Positions 1 through 12,918 of a stretch of 64,000 bases of DNA are shown here, piece by piece. Numbering within the stretch: the stretch's first letter is position 1; every line of letters starts with the position of its first letter. This stretch comes from Eunapius fragilis. Lineage: Eukaryota; Porifera; Demospongiae; Spongillida; Spongillidae. The DNA is taken from NCBI GenBank assembly GCA_963681505.1, contig OY811988.1, forward strand, positions 5,416,607 through 5,480,606. Direction: 5' to 3'. The translations under genes were made by a program, and so were the position numbers. The notes beneath the pieces were generated by a model. It searched no databases and was not told where the DNA came from. It saw only the letters and a program-made list of their open reading frames with translations.

Positions 1-132
1 AGAGGCAAAGTGTTGAAAACCTCTACAGCTTAAGACAAGCGCATGGTGGACTGACTGAGATCCAAAGCCAGACTTGTTAACAAAGACAAGGACATGAAAG
101 CTGCTGATGTGCAGTGAGACAATGGTTGCAAA

Positions 133-1320
133 CCCAGGGCTCCTCTGCTCAGGCTGAGCTCATTCCCAGGGCTCCTCTGCTCAGGCTGAGCTCATTCCCA
201 GGGCTCCTCTGCTCAGGCTGAGCTCATTCCCAGGGCTCAACTGCTCAGGCTGAGCTCATTCCCAGGGCTCCTCTGCTCAGGCTGAGCTCATTCCCAGGGC
301 TCCTCTGCTCAGGCTGAGCTCATTCCCAGTGCTCCTCTGCTCAGGCTGAGCTCATTCCCAGGGCTCCTCTGCTCAGGCTGAGCTCATTCCCAGGGCTCCT
401 CTGCTCAGGCTGAACTCATTCCCAGGGCTCCTCTGCTCAGGCTGAGCTCATTCCCAGGGCTCCTCTGCTCAGGCTGAGCTCATTCCCAGGGCTCCTCTGC
501 TCAGGCTGAGCTCATTCCCAGGGCTCCTCTGCTCAGGCTGAGCTCATTCCCAGGGCTCCTCTGCTCAGGCTGAGCTCATTCCCAGGGCTCCTCTGCTCAG
601 GCTGAGCTCATTCCCAGGGCTCCTCTGCTCAGGCTGAGCTCATTCCCAGGGCTCCTCTGCTCAGGCTGAGCTCATTCCCAGGGCTCCTCTGCTCAGGCTG
701 AGCTCATTCCCAGGGCTCCTCTGCTCAGGCTGAGCTCATTCCCAGGGCTCCTCTGCTCAGGCTGAGCTCATTCCCAGGGCTCCTCTGCTCAGGCTGAACT
801 CATTCCCAGGGCTCCTCTGCTCAGGCTGAGCTCATTCCCAGGGCTCCTCTGCTCAGGCTGAGCTCATTCCCAGTGCTCCTCTGCTCAGGCTGAGCTCATT
901 CCCAGGGCTCCTCTGCTCAGGCTGAGCTCATTCCCAGGGCTCCTCTGCTCAGGCTGAGCTCATTCCCAGGGCTCCTCTGCTCAGGCTGAGCTCATTCCCA
1001 GGGCTCCTCTGCTCAGGCTGAGCTCATTCCCAGGGCTCCTCTGCTCAGGCTGAGCTCATTCCCAGGGCTCCTCTGCTCAGGCTGAGCTCATTCCCAGGGC
1101 TCCTCTGCTCAGGCTGAGCTCATTCCCAGGGCTCCTCTTCTCAGGCTGAGCTCATTCCCAGGGCTCCTCTGCTCAGGCTGAGCTCATTCCCAGGGCTCCT
1201 CTGCTCAGGCTGAACTCATTCCCAGGGCTCCTCTGCTCAGGCTGAGCTCATTCCCAGGGCTCCTCTGCTCAGGCTGAGCTCATTCTCAGGGCTCCTCTGC
1301 TCAGGCTGAGCTCATTCCCA
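133..1320. repeat. 32-bp minisatellite, about 37 copies
   Basis: A 32-bp unit repeats head to tail with very few substitutions (for example GGGCTC to GTGCTC, GAGCTC to GAACTC). Each unit carries the inverted repeat GCTCAG-G-CTGAGC, so single strands can fold into a regular series of small hairpins. It lies upstream of the USP gene. No coding sense was found. Confidence 0.97.
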
Positions 1321-1473
1321 GGCAGCACTGGAGGAGCACTGGTTATATTACTACAACCGTGCCAACGAGCAGCCAGCTGCAATGACCTCATCATGATGGC
1401 TCTAGCGATGGCTGGGATGATCCCAACTTTGTCACACTGGTTAACGTAGATTTATAAGTCAGGCTGCCGACCT

Positions 1474-1600
1474 ATGAAGGGGGTACCATGTTTGCACAGC
1501 CAAGGGGGTACCGTGTTTGTGCAGCCAAGGGGGTACCATGCTTTCACAGCAAAGAGGGTATATGTTTGTGCAGCCAAGGGGGTACCATGTTTGGGCGTAA
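1474..1600. repeat. Short tandem repeat of about 25 bp, five copies
   Basis: The motif AAGGGGGTACCATGTTTG returns about every 25 bp with drift. The open frame across it is incidental. From 1600 to 1996 there is no recognisable gene; this is the probable 5' flank of the USP gene. Confidence 0.8.
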
Positions 1601-1996
1601 TATGCCATACTAGTTCCGTGCACTTGCTTTCAGCTACTGCACCCGCTGAGGCTTCAGGGATTAAGTGGTGTAACAGTGATATCGTAACCAGGCTATACCC
1701 ATTGGAAGGTGGGGGGGACAGAACAGTCTCACTGCAAGAAGAGTATGGTTATCATTATTTGGGCTTGAGATAAACTCACAACTACAGTTATCTGTGTGTA
1801 GATCTAGATTTAGGATTTAGGGTAACTTTTGTCAAGCCCGCAGAACTTCAGCGCCCCTCCCCTGCTGATTATTCCTACCGAGCTTATTAATTACAACCGG
1901 ACGCGGACCACGTTATAACCTCAACGTCTCCATTGCTAATAGCAACCGAGTTGCGTAATACATGTATTGTAGGGTGTGGTTTCATCCGCTAGAAGG

Positions 1997-2374
1997 ATGA
2001 CGTCGTGGTTTACAAGCATCCAAAGCGCAATGTCGGATTTGATGGCAGGAAAGAGCTACTACAGACGAACCGTTCGCGGGAACACTCCATTACGCCCCGA
2101 AGCTTCCATATGCTATGACAAAGGGCTTTCGAATGCTCCTGGTGCGAACAACTGTTTTTTGAACGCGGCCGTGCAGGTGAGAATATGAGCGAATCACAGC
2201 TGGTTCGAATTGGGCGTGAGTATACTTTTTGATACGCACAAGTGCGTATTACAGCGCACATGCCCACACACACCGCACGTCGGTCCATTTGTAATAACAA
2301 ACTATCAGTGTGCACCGGTCCCAGGGAGTCCATTCGCAGGGTTATTTTATGTCATGTGTGTGTGTATGTGTGTG

Positions 2375-2423
<49 letters not shown>

Positions 2424-4936
2424 CGTACGTATGTGTGTATGTTGGGCGTGTGTGCTTGCTTGCAAGTATTTTTGTGCCCTGTCATGTCACGTAGGCATAA
2501 AGGGGAGGGGCTATATGTTAAAAAGCGTTGTTCCTTCCTCCTTCATTACCTGCCTTAATGTTATCACGGCCACACCCTTCAGGTTCTGTGGCATATCGAT
2601 GTATTTCGCCGAAGCTTCAGGTCCTTTGAAACCCATGTGTGCGTTGGACCGTCTTGCATCTTCTGTGCACTCAAGGTATCTACATGTACATGCCAGTTGA
2701 AATTTATCACCAGCAGTTCAGAATCATCCAACTGTCGTGTGCTTACTTGTGCTTGAGTGCATACAAATGTATGTTTGTGTGTGCGTGCATGCCTTGTGTG
2801 TGTATGTGTGCATACCTGTGTGTGTGTGTGTGCGTGTGTGTGTATGTGTGTGTGTGTGTGTGTGTGTGTTGGGATGATGTGCATTGTACTGGTGATCCCC
2901 GAAGATTTCTTGCTCAAGGCTATATTGGTTAGTCACGTGACATGACCTGCTGACATTACACGACACAGCAAATGTAATTGTGTCACATCTGCTGTTACAC
3001 ATTGCAATGTGCAGCATTTTTTTTCATACCTCCCTCCGCTTCCTCCTCCCCTCCCCTTATCTCTGCCCTCCCCATGCGTCACATTACTCCACACATCACC
3101 CCACACCCCACCCCACATATCACACCCACACCACACATCACACCCAACCCCATACATCACACTCACACCCCACCCCACATATCACACCCACACACTACAG
3201 ATCCTACTCACCCAGTTCCAACACAGTGAGTTGCCCACTCTACCCCCAGATGTGCTTCGCCAAGCCATGGCTGTGTGCTATGAGGTGAGCACTGACAGAT
3301 CCCCCCTCCTCCCCATCCCTCCTCGTTAATGTCATTTGGGGGTGTGGCTCAGCCCCCTCCTACCTATCAGGGTGTACTGCGTTATTTTATTATAGATAAT
3401 GTTTTTGTTTTTTTTTTTAAATTGCGGCAGTGAGCGGTGCCATATCAGTTCATCCAGAACGCTTGCTTATTAGTGTATCAGGTGATGTGCTTTATATGAC
3501 GTGAAGGTGTGGTATACTAATAGTTAACTGTCCAAGAGAAATTACCTAACCAGTGGTTGATTGTTGAGTTCCCAAAGGCTAACCTCTCCTGATGAATTAT
3601 GCATATTTCATGGATTTTTGTAGTAGTTTTAATGCAATAATTTGCTCACTTTTTAAATTCGAATTTCAGTAGCCCGGAGCTCTATACCCAGTGAGCAAGC
3701 CCCCTACCCCGCCCCCGGCCCCCTACCCCACCCCCCCCCCCCCCCCCCCCCCTCGGTCTAGTCACATGTTCCAAATGCAAGGGCAGTGCCATAAATTATG
3801 CACACATCTGCATATGTATGTGCACACCCATCTTTATGCACACCCATCTTTATGAGCCCATCTTTATACACACCCATCTTTATACACACCCATCTTTATA
3901 CACACCCATCTTTATACCCACCCATCTTTATACCCACCCATCTTTATACCCACCCATCTTTATACCCACCCATCTTTATACACACCCATCTTTATACACA
4001 CCCATCTTTATACCCACCCATCTTTATACACACCCATCTTTATACCCACCCATCTTTATACACACCTATCATTATTAACATGTTATTGTCTTGGCAGAGT
4101 AAACATCGCTTCAAGATAGGGTGTATGGATGATGCAGCAGAGTGTCTTGTAAGTGGGATGGGAGGGGATGGTGGTTGAGGGATAGTGGGAGATGGGAGGG
4201 GATGGTGGGAGATAGGAGGGTGTTGTGGGTGTGACAAATGCATACTTTGATTTTCAGTATCATGGGTGTAGCCCAGGTTGGGCATGAATGTAATCTCATT
4301 GTAATCTCATTTTATTGTTCAATATTGAAAATGATCTTTATCAATATTGAATGAGTCATTCTCTCCCTGTCATGTGTGCCTGTACGTGTTTATCAGTCCT
4401 AAGTGCATGGACATGAGGTCCCCAGTCTTATGTGCATGGATGTGAGGGTCCCCAGGCCATTCACCTCGCCTCCTATGCTTGCTTCGTAAGGGCAGAATAT
4501 GTATACCCCTGGGGGGATAGGTGTGTAGGGTGTACCCCTGTGGAGTGTGGGGTTACCCCTGGGGTAAGGGGAGGGGGGGGGGGGAGGTGTACCCCTAGGT
4601 GGTGTGGGGGTGTACCCGGGGGGGGGGGGGGGGGGGGGAGGCACCCCTGGGGTGTGGGTTGTAGCCATGTTTTAAATGTACCATGTCCCTTAAAGGAGAA
4701 GATACTGGAACAAATCCACTTTCACCTGACTGGAAATGAAAACCTTGACTCTTGCATCAGGGAGAGCTGCATCTCTCATCAGAAGTTTGCACTCAGCATA
4801 GTGGAGATGGTGAGGGTGTATTTGGGTGTGGGTGTGTTCGGGCACACACACAATGCATCACCACACATGTAACAGTCACAACATGCTGACAGGCATGCAA
4901 ACTGACCCAACCCAACCACACCCACCTGCATACACG

Positions 4937-4971
<35 letters not shown>

Positions 4972-6057
4972 AAGCGTGTGCATGTGTCAAGTGTTGAGGG
5001 TGTGTCCATGGGAATAGGGTGGGTATACATGTATGCATACATATAGATGCATGTAAAATACTTGTAGTTTATACTATAAAGTATTAATATGTCCCCATGC
5101 CCCCATACCATGTTTAAATATGTGCACCTCCATAATCGTGAGCACTTTTAAGTTCCCTTTTAAAAAAAAAAAAATCATGTACATGTAGGAACACCATTTG
5201 ATTTTGGAAGTTTTGAAAAAGGTTGCTGAAGCTATGATGGTTATGGGGATATGCGGGTTTAATAAACAGGGATTTATCTGACTTTTATTTATGATGGGTG
5301 GGTAGCAACTGCAGGGCACGGGTGGGTTATGTCAACCATGGAAGTTATATGTCAAATGCCAGAATTCAATAGTGGCCATCAATTCATGATTCATAGTAAC
5401 AACAGCATACACAAATTGATTTCCGCGCATTGAAAATTCACGCCCGCACCGCTGGTGAGAAGCACGATTAACTATAAAAAGCGGTACCATCCAATATAGT
5501 TTTTATGGGTGGGTACCCAAAAGTCACGGGTGGGTAGCGGGTGGGTAAAGGGTGGGTCAGATAAATCCCTGATAAACACGAGCCATTTTTAAAAATGATA
5601 GCAGAGTGGGCGGGGTGCCACATACTCACGAATGAAATGGTGTTTGTTTTGATACCATGCCTAACTGGACCAACGTGGACGATATGGAAGGCATGTTAAT
5701 GTACGTACAATTATGAAAGGCATGTTGCTGTAATGTCTAATGTAACGTACAGCTAATCGCTTGCACATTATTCCTATTTTGTTTGAGTTGAGATCATTGA
5801 GCCTGTGTACATGTACATGTCTGAAATGGACCATCAATTTCCCCTCACCTTCCATTTCCCCTCACCTTCCATTTCCCCCTCACCTTCCATTTCCCCTCAC
5901 CTTCCAATCCCCCTCACCTTCCATTTCCCCTCACCTTGCAGACTATATGTGACCGGTGCCAGGCCACCTCTGAGCCTCTGTCCTTCATTCAGTTCATCCA
6001 CTACATCCCTTCCAGTGCCCTTGTGTAAGTGCTTGTGTGTGTATGTGTGTGTGGAGA

Positions 6058-6110
<53 letters not shown>

Positions 6111-7633
6111 GTATGTGGTGTGGAGGGATGCCTGTGAGTGTGTGTAACCATGTTAATAGTGTAAGGGAGGTCCCATTATAAATTACCACTTTGCCCACCA
6201 CTTTAGTTACCCCCATCTGTTATGCCACGCCCCTTAGTTACAGTTACAACACTGCAAGACAATGATTATAACAAGTTATGGCAACTGAATAACTTAGCGA
6301 TAACTAAGTAACCATGGCAACTGAATAATTTAGTGATAACAGGTTATACAATAGTTATAATAATGGACCATATCAGATTGTGATACTTATAGCAAAATTC
6401 ATGTGTACTTATCCCATTGGTCGATTGTGGTACCACACTTCTTCCGTACAGAGCTGAGTCTGTTGGGCGCAATACAATTTCATTTGGAGCATTAATAAAA
6501 GAATCAAGCTATGAACGAAGAGAGTGTTCTAATGTAATGAACTCTCCCTCTCCTCCACATCTTCAACTCCTCTCTTCTCCCTCTCCTCCACCTGTTCTAC
6601 CTCCCCAACTCCTCTCTTCTCCCTCTCCTCCACCTGTTCTGTCTCCCCAACTCCTCTCTTCTCTCTCTTCTCCACCTGTTCTACCTCCCCAACTCCTCTC
6701 TTCTCCCTCTCCTCCACCTGTTCTGTCTCCCCAACTCCTCTTCTCCCTCTCCTCTACCTGTTCTACCTCCCCAACTCCTCTCTTCTCCCTCTCCTCCACC
6801 TGCTCTGTCTCCCCAACTCCTCTTCTCCCTCTCCTCCACCTGTTCTACCTCCCCAACTCCTCTCTTCTCCCTCTCCTCCACCTGTTCTACCTCCCCAACT
6901 CCTCTCTTCTCCCTCTCCTCCACCTGTTCTACCTCCCCAACTCCTCTTCTCCCTCTCTCTACCTGTTCTACCTCCCCAACTCCTCTCTTCTCCCTCTCCT
7001 CCACCTGTTCTACCTCCCCAACTCCTCTCTTCTCCCTCTCCTCCACCTGCTCTGTCTCCCCAACTCCTCTTCTCCCTCTCCTCCACCTGTTCTACCTCCC
7101 CAACTCCTCTCTTCTCCCTCTCCTCCACCTGTTCTACCTCCCCAACTCCTCTTCTCCCTCTCTCTACCTGTTCTACCTCCCCAACTCCTCTCTTCTCCCT
7201 CTCCTCCACCTGTTCTACCTCCCCAACTCCTCTCTTCTCCCTCTCCTCCACCTGTTCTGTCTCCCCAACTCCTCTCCTCCACCTGTTCTACCTCCCCAAC
7301 TCTTCTCTTCTCCCTCTCCTCCACCCATTCCGTCTCCCTCTCTCCATTCCTCATCCCCATCCCACTGTGCCTTCGTTTTTTACCCAGGTGGAATGTAAGA
7401 GAGCTCTGCCACTGAAGAAGATACTCCTCAACTGCCCGGACGTTGGTGAGCCAGTACACACCGGAACTATGACTGTATTGTGTATATGCCTGTGGGTACT
7501 AATATGACACTGTTGTGTGTGCATGCATGTACATGTGTGTGCCTGTGTGTACATGTGTGTACACCATGAGCATACTGTATGTGTACTCACGTACAGTATG
7601 TGTGCATTTACAACACGTGTGTATAAGTGTGGT

Positions 7634-7683
<50 letters not shown>

Positions 7684-8257
7684 CGCGCGCATTGTACATG
7701 TACATGCATGTGTGTGTGCCAAGTGCTGCAAGGCAGACATAGTTATATTGTGACAATTGGGGATAAGCTCACATGTGCAACGGTTGTAGTACAATATCTT
7801 CCCAACTGGTGAGATGTACCTGTAATATTGTGATCTACTGTTACATACAAGTAGATGTACTGTACATATATGTAACAGTAGATTGCAGTATTACAGTACA
7901 GGTACATGTAAATTTCCCTCTCCTCCTCGTAACGCTCTGGTATAAGTATACAGTAACATCAGCCTTAGCCTTATAGTCGAAGTGTTAAGAGGAGAGGGAA
8001 GGGGAGGAATCACTGGGGCATTCTTTTAATATGTTGTTCCTCTCCCCCCCCCCCCCCCCCCCTCCCCCAACACACCCATTGGGGTCTACCTCCTGTAGTT
8101 TGCATAGGGATGATCTGGGACACTGACCAACCATCAGTTGAGTACATCACCAAAGTGCTTGACAACATTGGCACCACACTGAAGACTGTTGATGTAGGTG
8201 ACCTTTGACCTTGAGTTTAAGCCATAAATGTGTTTCCTTCTCGAATACCGCATGCGT

Positions 8258-8292
<35 letters not shown>

Positions 8293-8389
8293 TACACACG
8301 CGTGCACACACACATACACATGCACACACACACGCACACATACACACACATACACACATACATACACAAACACACACACACACACGCAT

Positions 8390-8451
<62 letters not shown>

Positions 8452-11400
8452 ATTGCAGGCATTCGACACTTACAACCCTACATCTTCCAGGGTAGTGTAC
8501 CAGCTTAAGGCCATTGTTGCCTACTACGGCAAGCACTATGCTTCCTACTGCTACCACAGCCACATTGGGCACTGGGTATACTTTGATGATGCCATAGTCA
8601 AAGATGTGAGCTACTTTTAATCCTATTGGATTGTTACAGCAAAAAGGGACTTAACGCATGTTTTCAAATTATTTGATATTCTAAGGGATAACTAGGTCAT
8701 CTACAACTTTTTTTTAACACACTGGAATGGTCTGTCCATCATGGAGTTACAGTTTTTTGGGCCTGAATTTTTTTATGTGATATTTAGATATACCCCCTTT
8801 AATATTGCGTTATGCTCTTTGTCCACAATCCCATTGTCTTGATACCGCGTTGAGCCAGCACAAACTGTTCATGTACGTGTACATGTATTATCCCAATATG
8901 AAGCCCGTCATGTGATGATCTTTGTGCAGGGTGACGTACACACACTTGCCCCCCTTACCCCCCCCCTTCCTTACCCCCCCTTCCTGTGCACATAGGTAGA
9001 AGCAACACTTTCATTTTTCATGCATACACTGTGACTTCCATTTCATTTTTTAAAAACCCCTTTCACATTCCTCTGTAGCTTGGCCCAGACTGGGCCTCGG
9101 CCTCCAGGCACTGTCTCAAGGCCCACTATCAGCCGCTGTTGTTGGTCTACGTTAACCCCTTAGGGCAGCCCATCAGTGGAACACTTCATCCCGCCCCCTC
9201 CACGGGTACACCTGTGGGAGAAGCCCAGGAGCCTCCCACAGGTGCTAGTTCCAACACTGCAGGTTCCAATGTTGGTTCCAGTAGTGGTCCAAGCGCTGGT
9301 CCCAGTGCAGCTTCCAATGCAGGATCCGGTACCAGTTCCAGTGTTGGTCCACATCCTGGTTCTGGCATGGGCCCAAGTGCAGCTTCAAACACTGGTCCTA
9401 GTACCAGTTCCAGCTCTGAACTATCACAGGTGAGTTGAAGTGTGATAGACCCTTCTTGCATGGAGATGAGGAATTTGGTAGCACATTGGAGAGGTAACCC
9501 ACAAGCAAGCTATGTCGTCATCTGGAGGCAGGCATGGTGATAAATAGAAGTTCAATTGCCTGTGTCACATTCCTAATCTTATTCATGAAGGTTACACCTA
9601 TGAAATAATCATGGACCATATTTGGGCCTGACTACAGGACTATGTGGGGGGGGGGGGGGGGGGGGGGTGTGTCATGACCAGTACAAAGAAGCCATCACCT
9701 GGTTCTGGTGTCCTGGTTCCCTTGTATATGTCAGCTATGATTATAGAGTGTCTTGATTGTCATCATGCATTGTCCTTTTTTTTTAAAGGAGAAAAAGCCT
9801 GGACCACCCAATGGTGGAAGCAGTACCCCCAGCTTGGGGAGGAACGGCAGTGGTGGCAGAGGGGAGGGTGGCGCCAGCAACAGAGGAGGAGGAGGAGGAG
9901 CAGGAAGTGACCACAGTAGGGGGAGCAGTGTTGGAGGAGAAATTGGAAGGCCTTCTGCCCCTAGCAACGGTCAGTCCTCCAGACCAGCCGCTACACCTCA
10001 GGATCTGCCCAAGCAACAGGAAGGGGCTGCTACAGGAAGATGGTCGCCATCCATGGAGCGCAAGAGACCAGCAGCACAGCACTTACCCCCGGGGGAGCAT
10101 GTCCAGTCACCCCCAGGGGAGCATCTCCAGTCACCCCCAGGGGAGTGTGCCCAGTCACCACCACCACTACAGCAACAGAATGTACCTCCGTACCACCACA
10201 ACTCACCAGACAACCTCATGGAGTTTAGCATGTCCCCCCAGCAACTAGGTGATATGGGAAGAGGAGGAGGGGGTGGAGTGGGAGGGAAAGAAATGGAAAG
10301 ACAAGAGGAAACCAGAAGAAGAAATGGGGAAGGAGTTATAGGTGGAGGAGGAGGAAAGTTACTAGATCCCATGCCTTTGAACCAAGCCACCCACTTCTCT
10401 ATCCCCCCCTCTCAGTGCGATGACCTGATCACTTTCAGTATGATGCCCGCAACGACCAGAGCTCCTGTTCCTACCCGCCCTCAGACCACTCCCACCTACC
10501 CAACTGGCGGTGTCTCACAACACCAGAGTGCTGTTGATGTGAGGCGAGGTTCTGCCGTGGGTGCGCCACACCCGACCGCTGGCTATGTCATCAGCAAAAC
10601 TGGATCAACAGCTGGTGCGTCTGGTGATGGGAACGTGATGATGCACTCTCAGACGGGTCAGATCAGACCTCAGCAACTACTCCAGGCTGATACCACACCA
10701 TCACAACCCTTCATACTTGGCACAACACAACCCTCCCATTATTACGGACCTGGTGCAACACCCTCCCAATATTACACACCTGGTGCAACACCCTCCCAAT
10801 ATTACACACCTGGTGCAACACCCTCCCAATATTCCTCACCTGGTACAACACCCTCCCAATATTATGGACCTGGTGTAACACCCTCCCAATATTACGGACC
10901 TGGTGTAACACTCTCCCAATATTCCTCACCTGGTACAACACCCTCCCAATATTACGGACCTGGTGGACCTGGTGTAACACCCTCCCAATATTCCTCACCA
11001 GGTACGACACCCTCCCCAAATTTTTTTCCTACCCAACCATTCATAAATGGCTCCACACTTGCTCACTTGAACGTGCCAATTCAGCATGCTGTGACCCAGC
11101 CCTCTGGCAGCACAGGCCTCCCTCCCAGTAGTGCCAAACCTGTTCGGCAGGATCCATCTGCTCGCACCCCACAGCCTTATGCACCTGCAGCTTCGCAGCC
11201 ACACATGTTTGACACCAGACGAGCATCCCAGACTCCGCAACCACCACAGCAAGAAAAGAGTGGACCTTTGACATCAGCGACACCCAAGGCCATGACACCT
11301 GCAACCATGACACCCACAGCCATGACACCCGCAACCATGACACCCACAACCATGACACCCACGGCCATGATGCCCGCAACCATGACACCCACGGCCATGA

Positions 11401-12918
11401 CACCCACAGCCATGACACCCACGGCCATGACACCCACAGCCATGACACCCGCGGCTACTTCTGCATCAGTGGCTCCCCCATGTGTGCCCTCTGCACAAGT
11501 GGCCCCACTCCCTTCACGTGTCCCTTCAGGAGGACAGTATGCCTCTTCAAATGGTCCTCGTCCACCCCCTGCTGAACAAATAAGTTCTGATCTAATTGAA
11601 GGTTAGCATGGTATGCTCTAATTGGAAGGTTTATGTCAGTGTTGTAGATTAATATTATATACAGCAGGGGTGGACATTCGAAGGGGGCGTGGCAGATAAA
11701 GAGGGGTTTTTTAAATGATTTATTCACAACTATCAATGCAGATTGCCTAATTTCCTGCTATGAATAATATTATTGAAGGGCTGGGAGGAGGGGTTTAGAC
11801 CCCAACCCCCCCCCCCCCCCCCCCCCCCAGATCCACTACTGTACTGTGTATTCCAATGCCATTTCCTGACACACCTCTTGATTTCTCTTGCACTGGTGTC
11901 ACTCTACAGCTCTTCCTGAGAGGGTTAAGGTAGATGTTTTCGAAGCACTTGACGCAAGGGCAACTGCAGAGGCCTTGATAGGCTACGATGATGTAACATC
12001 CCAGCTGCTGTACAGGCAGGCTGCAAGTGTGTGATCTTATAACGTGCACGTATTTCTAATCTTAATCATTCTCCTAGCACTAAACGTTAGAGCATTGAAG
12101 GTTTTATTATTGTTTTATGTACATGTACCACGTAAGCAAACAATGAAAGTGTACTAGATTAGTGGCACTGAACTGAATAAAGTGAGTGTGATTGAGATTT
12201 ATTTTGCAGCCACAAATAGCAATTTCATAAGTTTGACTGGGTCAGTTCCTATTTTTAAGCCTCATGAACTCGACGTTGCATAGCCCTCATTCTGTGATCA
12301 CAAATTTGCACGCATGTGTGATCTTATAATGCACTAACCTTGACCATTCTCCTAGCACTAAACGTTGAAGGTTCTGTCAAGTGTTAATTTGTCTGGCTGT
12401 AGCTTTGGGGATATTGCAGCATGCAGAAGTGTGCTAGTGTAGATGTACTCCATTTCAGCACCATATTGTCATCATGTAGTTTATTGGGTACATCATACAT
12501 GCATGACTGTAACATACATGCTAAACTGTAACCACTGATCTTCAGTAACTTCTTTATTGAGCAACATTTTTAAATGCATTAACCTTCACATACCTTCAAT
12601 TGCAGCCAAGCTTAGCAACCTGCAGTTCAATGCGGATGTCCAACGCAGCGACCGGCTTAAAGCACAGTTGGATGACTGCCGTGAGAGCATCTCGCGTTGG
12701 CTCTCTGCACAGCACCAGTGAGCCTGCACCATGACTCTTGTGCTCAATTTACCCTTATTTGTAAATGCATTTGTGCATGCAGGGTTAGCTGCGATGGAAA
12801 GGAAGTGGCCATGAGGGACACATGCAAATTATGTGGCCATATGAAGAATCACGATAGAGCCTTGTGTGGACCATGCCGTCTAAATGCGAAAAAGTCTGGA
12901 GGGGATGTATATGTGTAG
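1997..12918 (+). CDS. USP53/54: USP53/USP54-type ubiquitin carboxyl-terminal hydrolase, 15 exons
   Basis: Modelled exons: 1997-2176, 2583-2675, 3201-3284, 4098-4148, 4696-4809, 5942-6024, 6452-6533, 7388-7445, 8099-8193, 8459-8605, 9079-9429, 9789-11601, 11910-12026, 12606-12717, 12783-12918. The sum is 3516 nt, or 1171 residues, with all phases agreeing. The N-terminal 355 residues match the USP53/54 catalytic domain: Cys box [14 protein letters not shown] (Cys53), [36 protein letters not shown], His box YYGKHY (His306), YFDDA and HYQPLLLVY. Exon 12 encodes a long Gly/Pro/Ser/Gln-rich tail with TPSQYY and MTPTA repeats. The last exons give a helical segment and a CX2CX10CX2C zinc-ribbon-like end. 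In vertebrates this family was long called inactive, but recent biochemistry reports K63-chain activity. Cys and His are both present here. The start at 1997 is the first in-frame ATG before the Cys box; an untranslated upstream exon is possible. The exon 12 donor (GTTAGC) is the weakest join. Confidence 0.9.
2350..4975. repeat. Microsatellites and a 16-17 bp minisatellite in early USP introns
   Basis: (TG)n runs lie near 2354-2421, 2780-2870 and 4939-4971. CACCCCACACAT-type repeats lie at 3085-3196, directly before an acceptor. A CCCATCTTTATA repeat of 16-17 bp fills 3825-4070. Mononucleotide C/G tracts are at about 3727-3752 and 4616-4640. All lie inside introns of the USP gene. Confidence 0.9.
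6541..7340. repeat. Polypyrimidine minisatellite in USP intron 7
   Basis: A unit of about 36-42 bp (CTCCTCTCTTCTCCCTC, then CTCCACCTG, then TTCTACCTCCCCAA) repeats about 20 times. The strand is almost purely C/T with short CACCTG interruptions. It runs to about 40 bp before the exon 8 acceptor. The long open frames on both strands are by-products of the biased composition. Confidence 0.95.
7637..8450. repeat. (TG)n and (CA)n microsatellites flanking USP exon 9
   Basis: (TG)n runs at 7637-7680 and interrupted (CA)n at 8258-8449, with a C-run at about 8043-8062. The CA tract ends less than 10 bp before the exon 10 acceptor. The many His-Thr or Cys-Val frames through it are not genes. Confidence 0.93.
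12028..12380. repeat. Intronic duplications, including a fragment of the neighbouring CARD gene 3' end
   Basis: USP intron 13 holds two related segments, 12028-12100 and about 12313-12380, each with the words GTGTGATCTTATAA and CTCCTAGCACTAAACGTT. Between them, 12155-12300 closely resembles 14035-14190, which is the 3' end and flank of the minus-strand CARD-like gene, including the codons around GCATAGCCCTCATT. It is a non-coding fragment. Confidence 0.75.

Noticed and set aside
1325-1396. Possible terminal exon of an upstream gene (frame ALEEHWLYYYNRANEQP then stop)
   Set aside because: Only 23 codons, acceptor-like CAG lies within minisatellite edge sequence, and no family was recognised.
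2200-2220. tRNA-like B-box (GGTTCGAATT)
   Set aside because: No acceptor stem, A-box or cloverleaf around it; it lies at the start of a USP intron.
8134-8620. Long His/Thr and Cys/Val frames in CA/TG tracts (also at 2.3, 7.6, 25.1, 39.2, 46.5 and 50.5 kb)
   Set aside because: Pure dinucleotide repeats read in frames on both strands without splice or start context.
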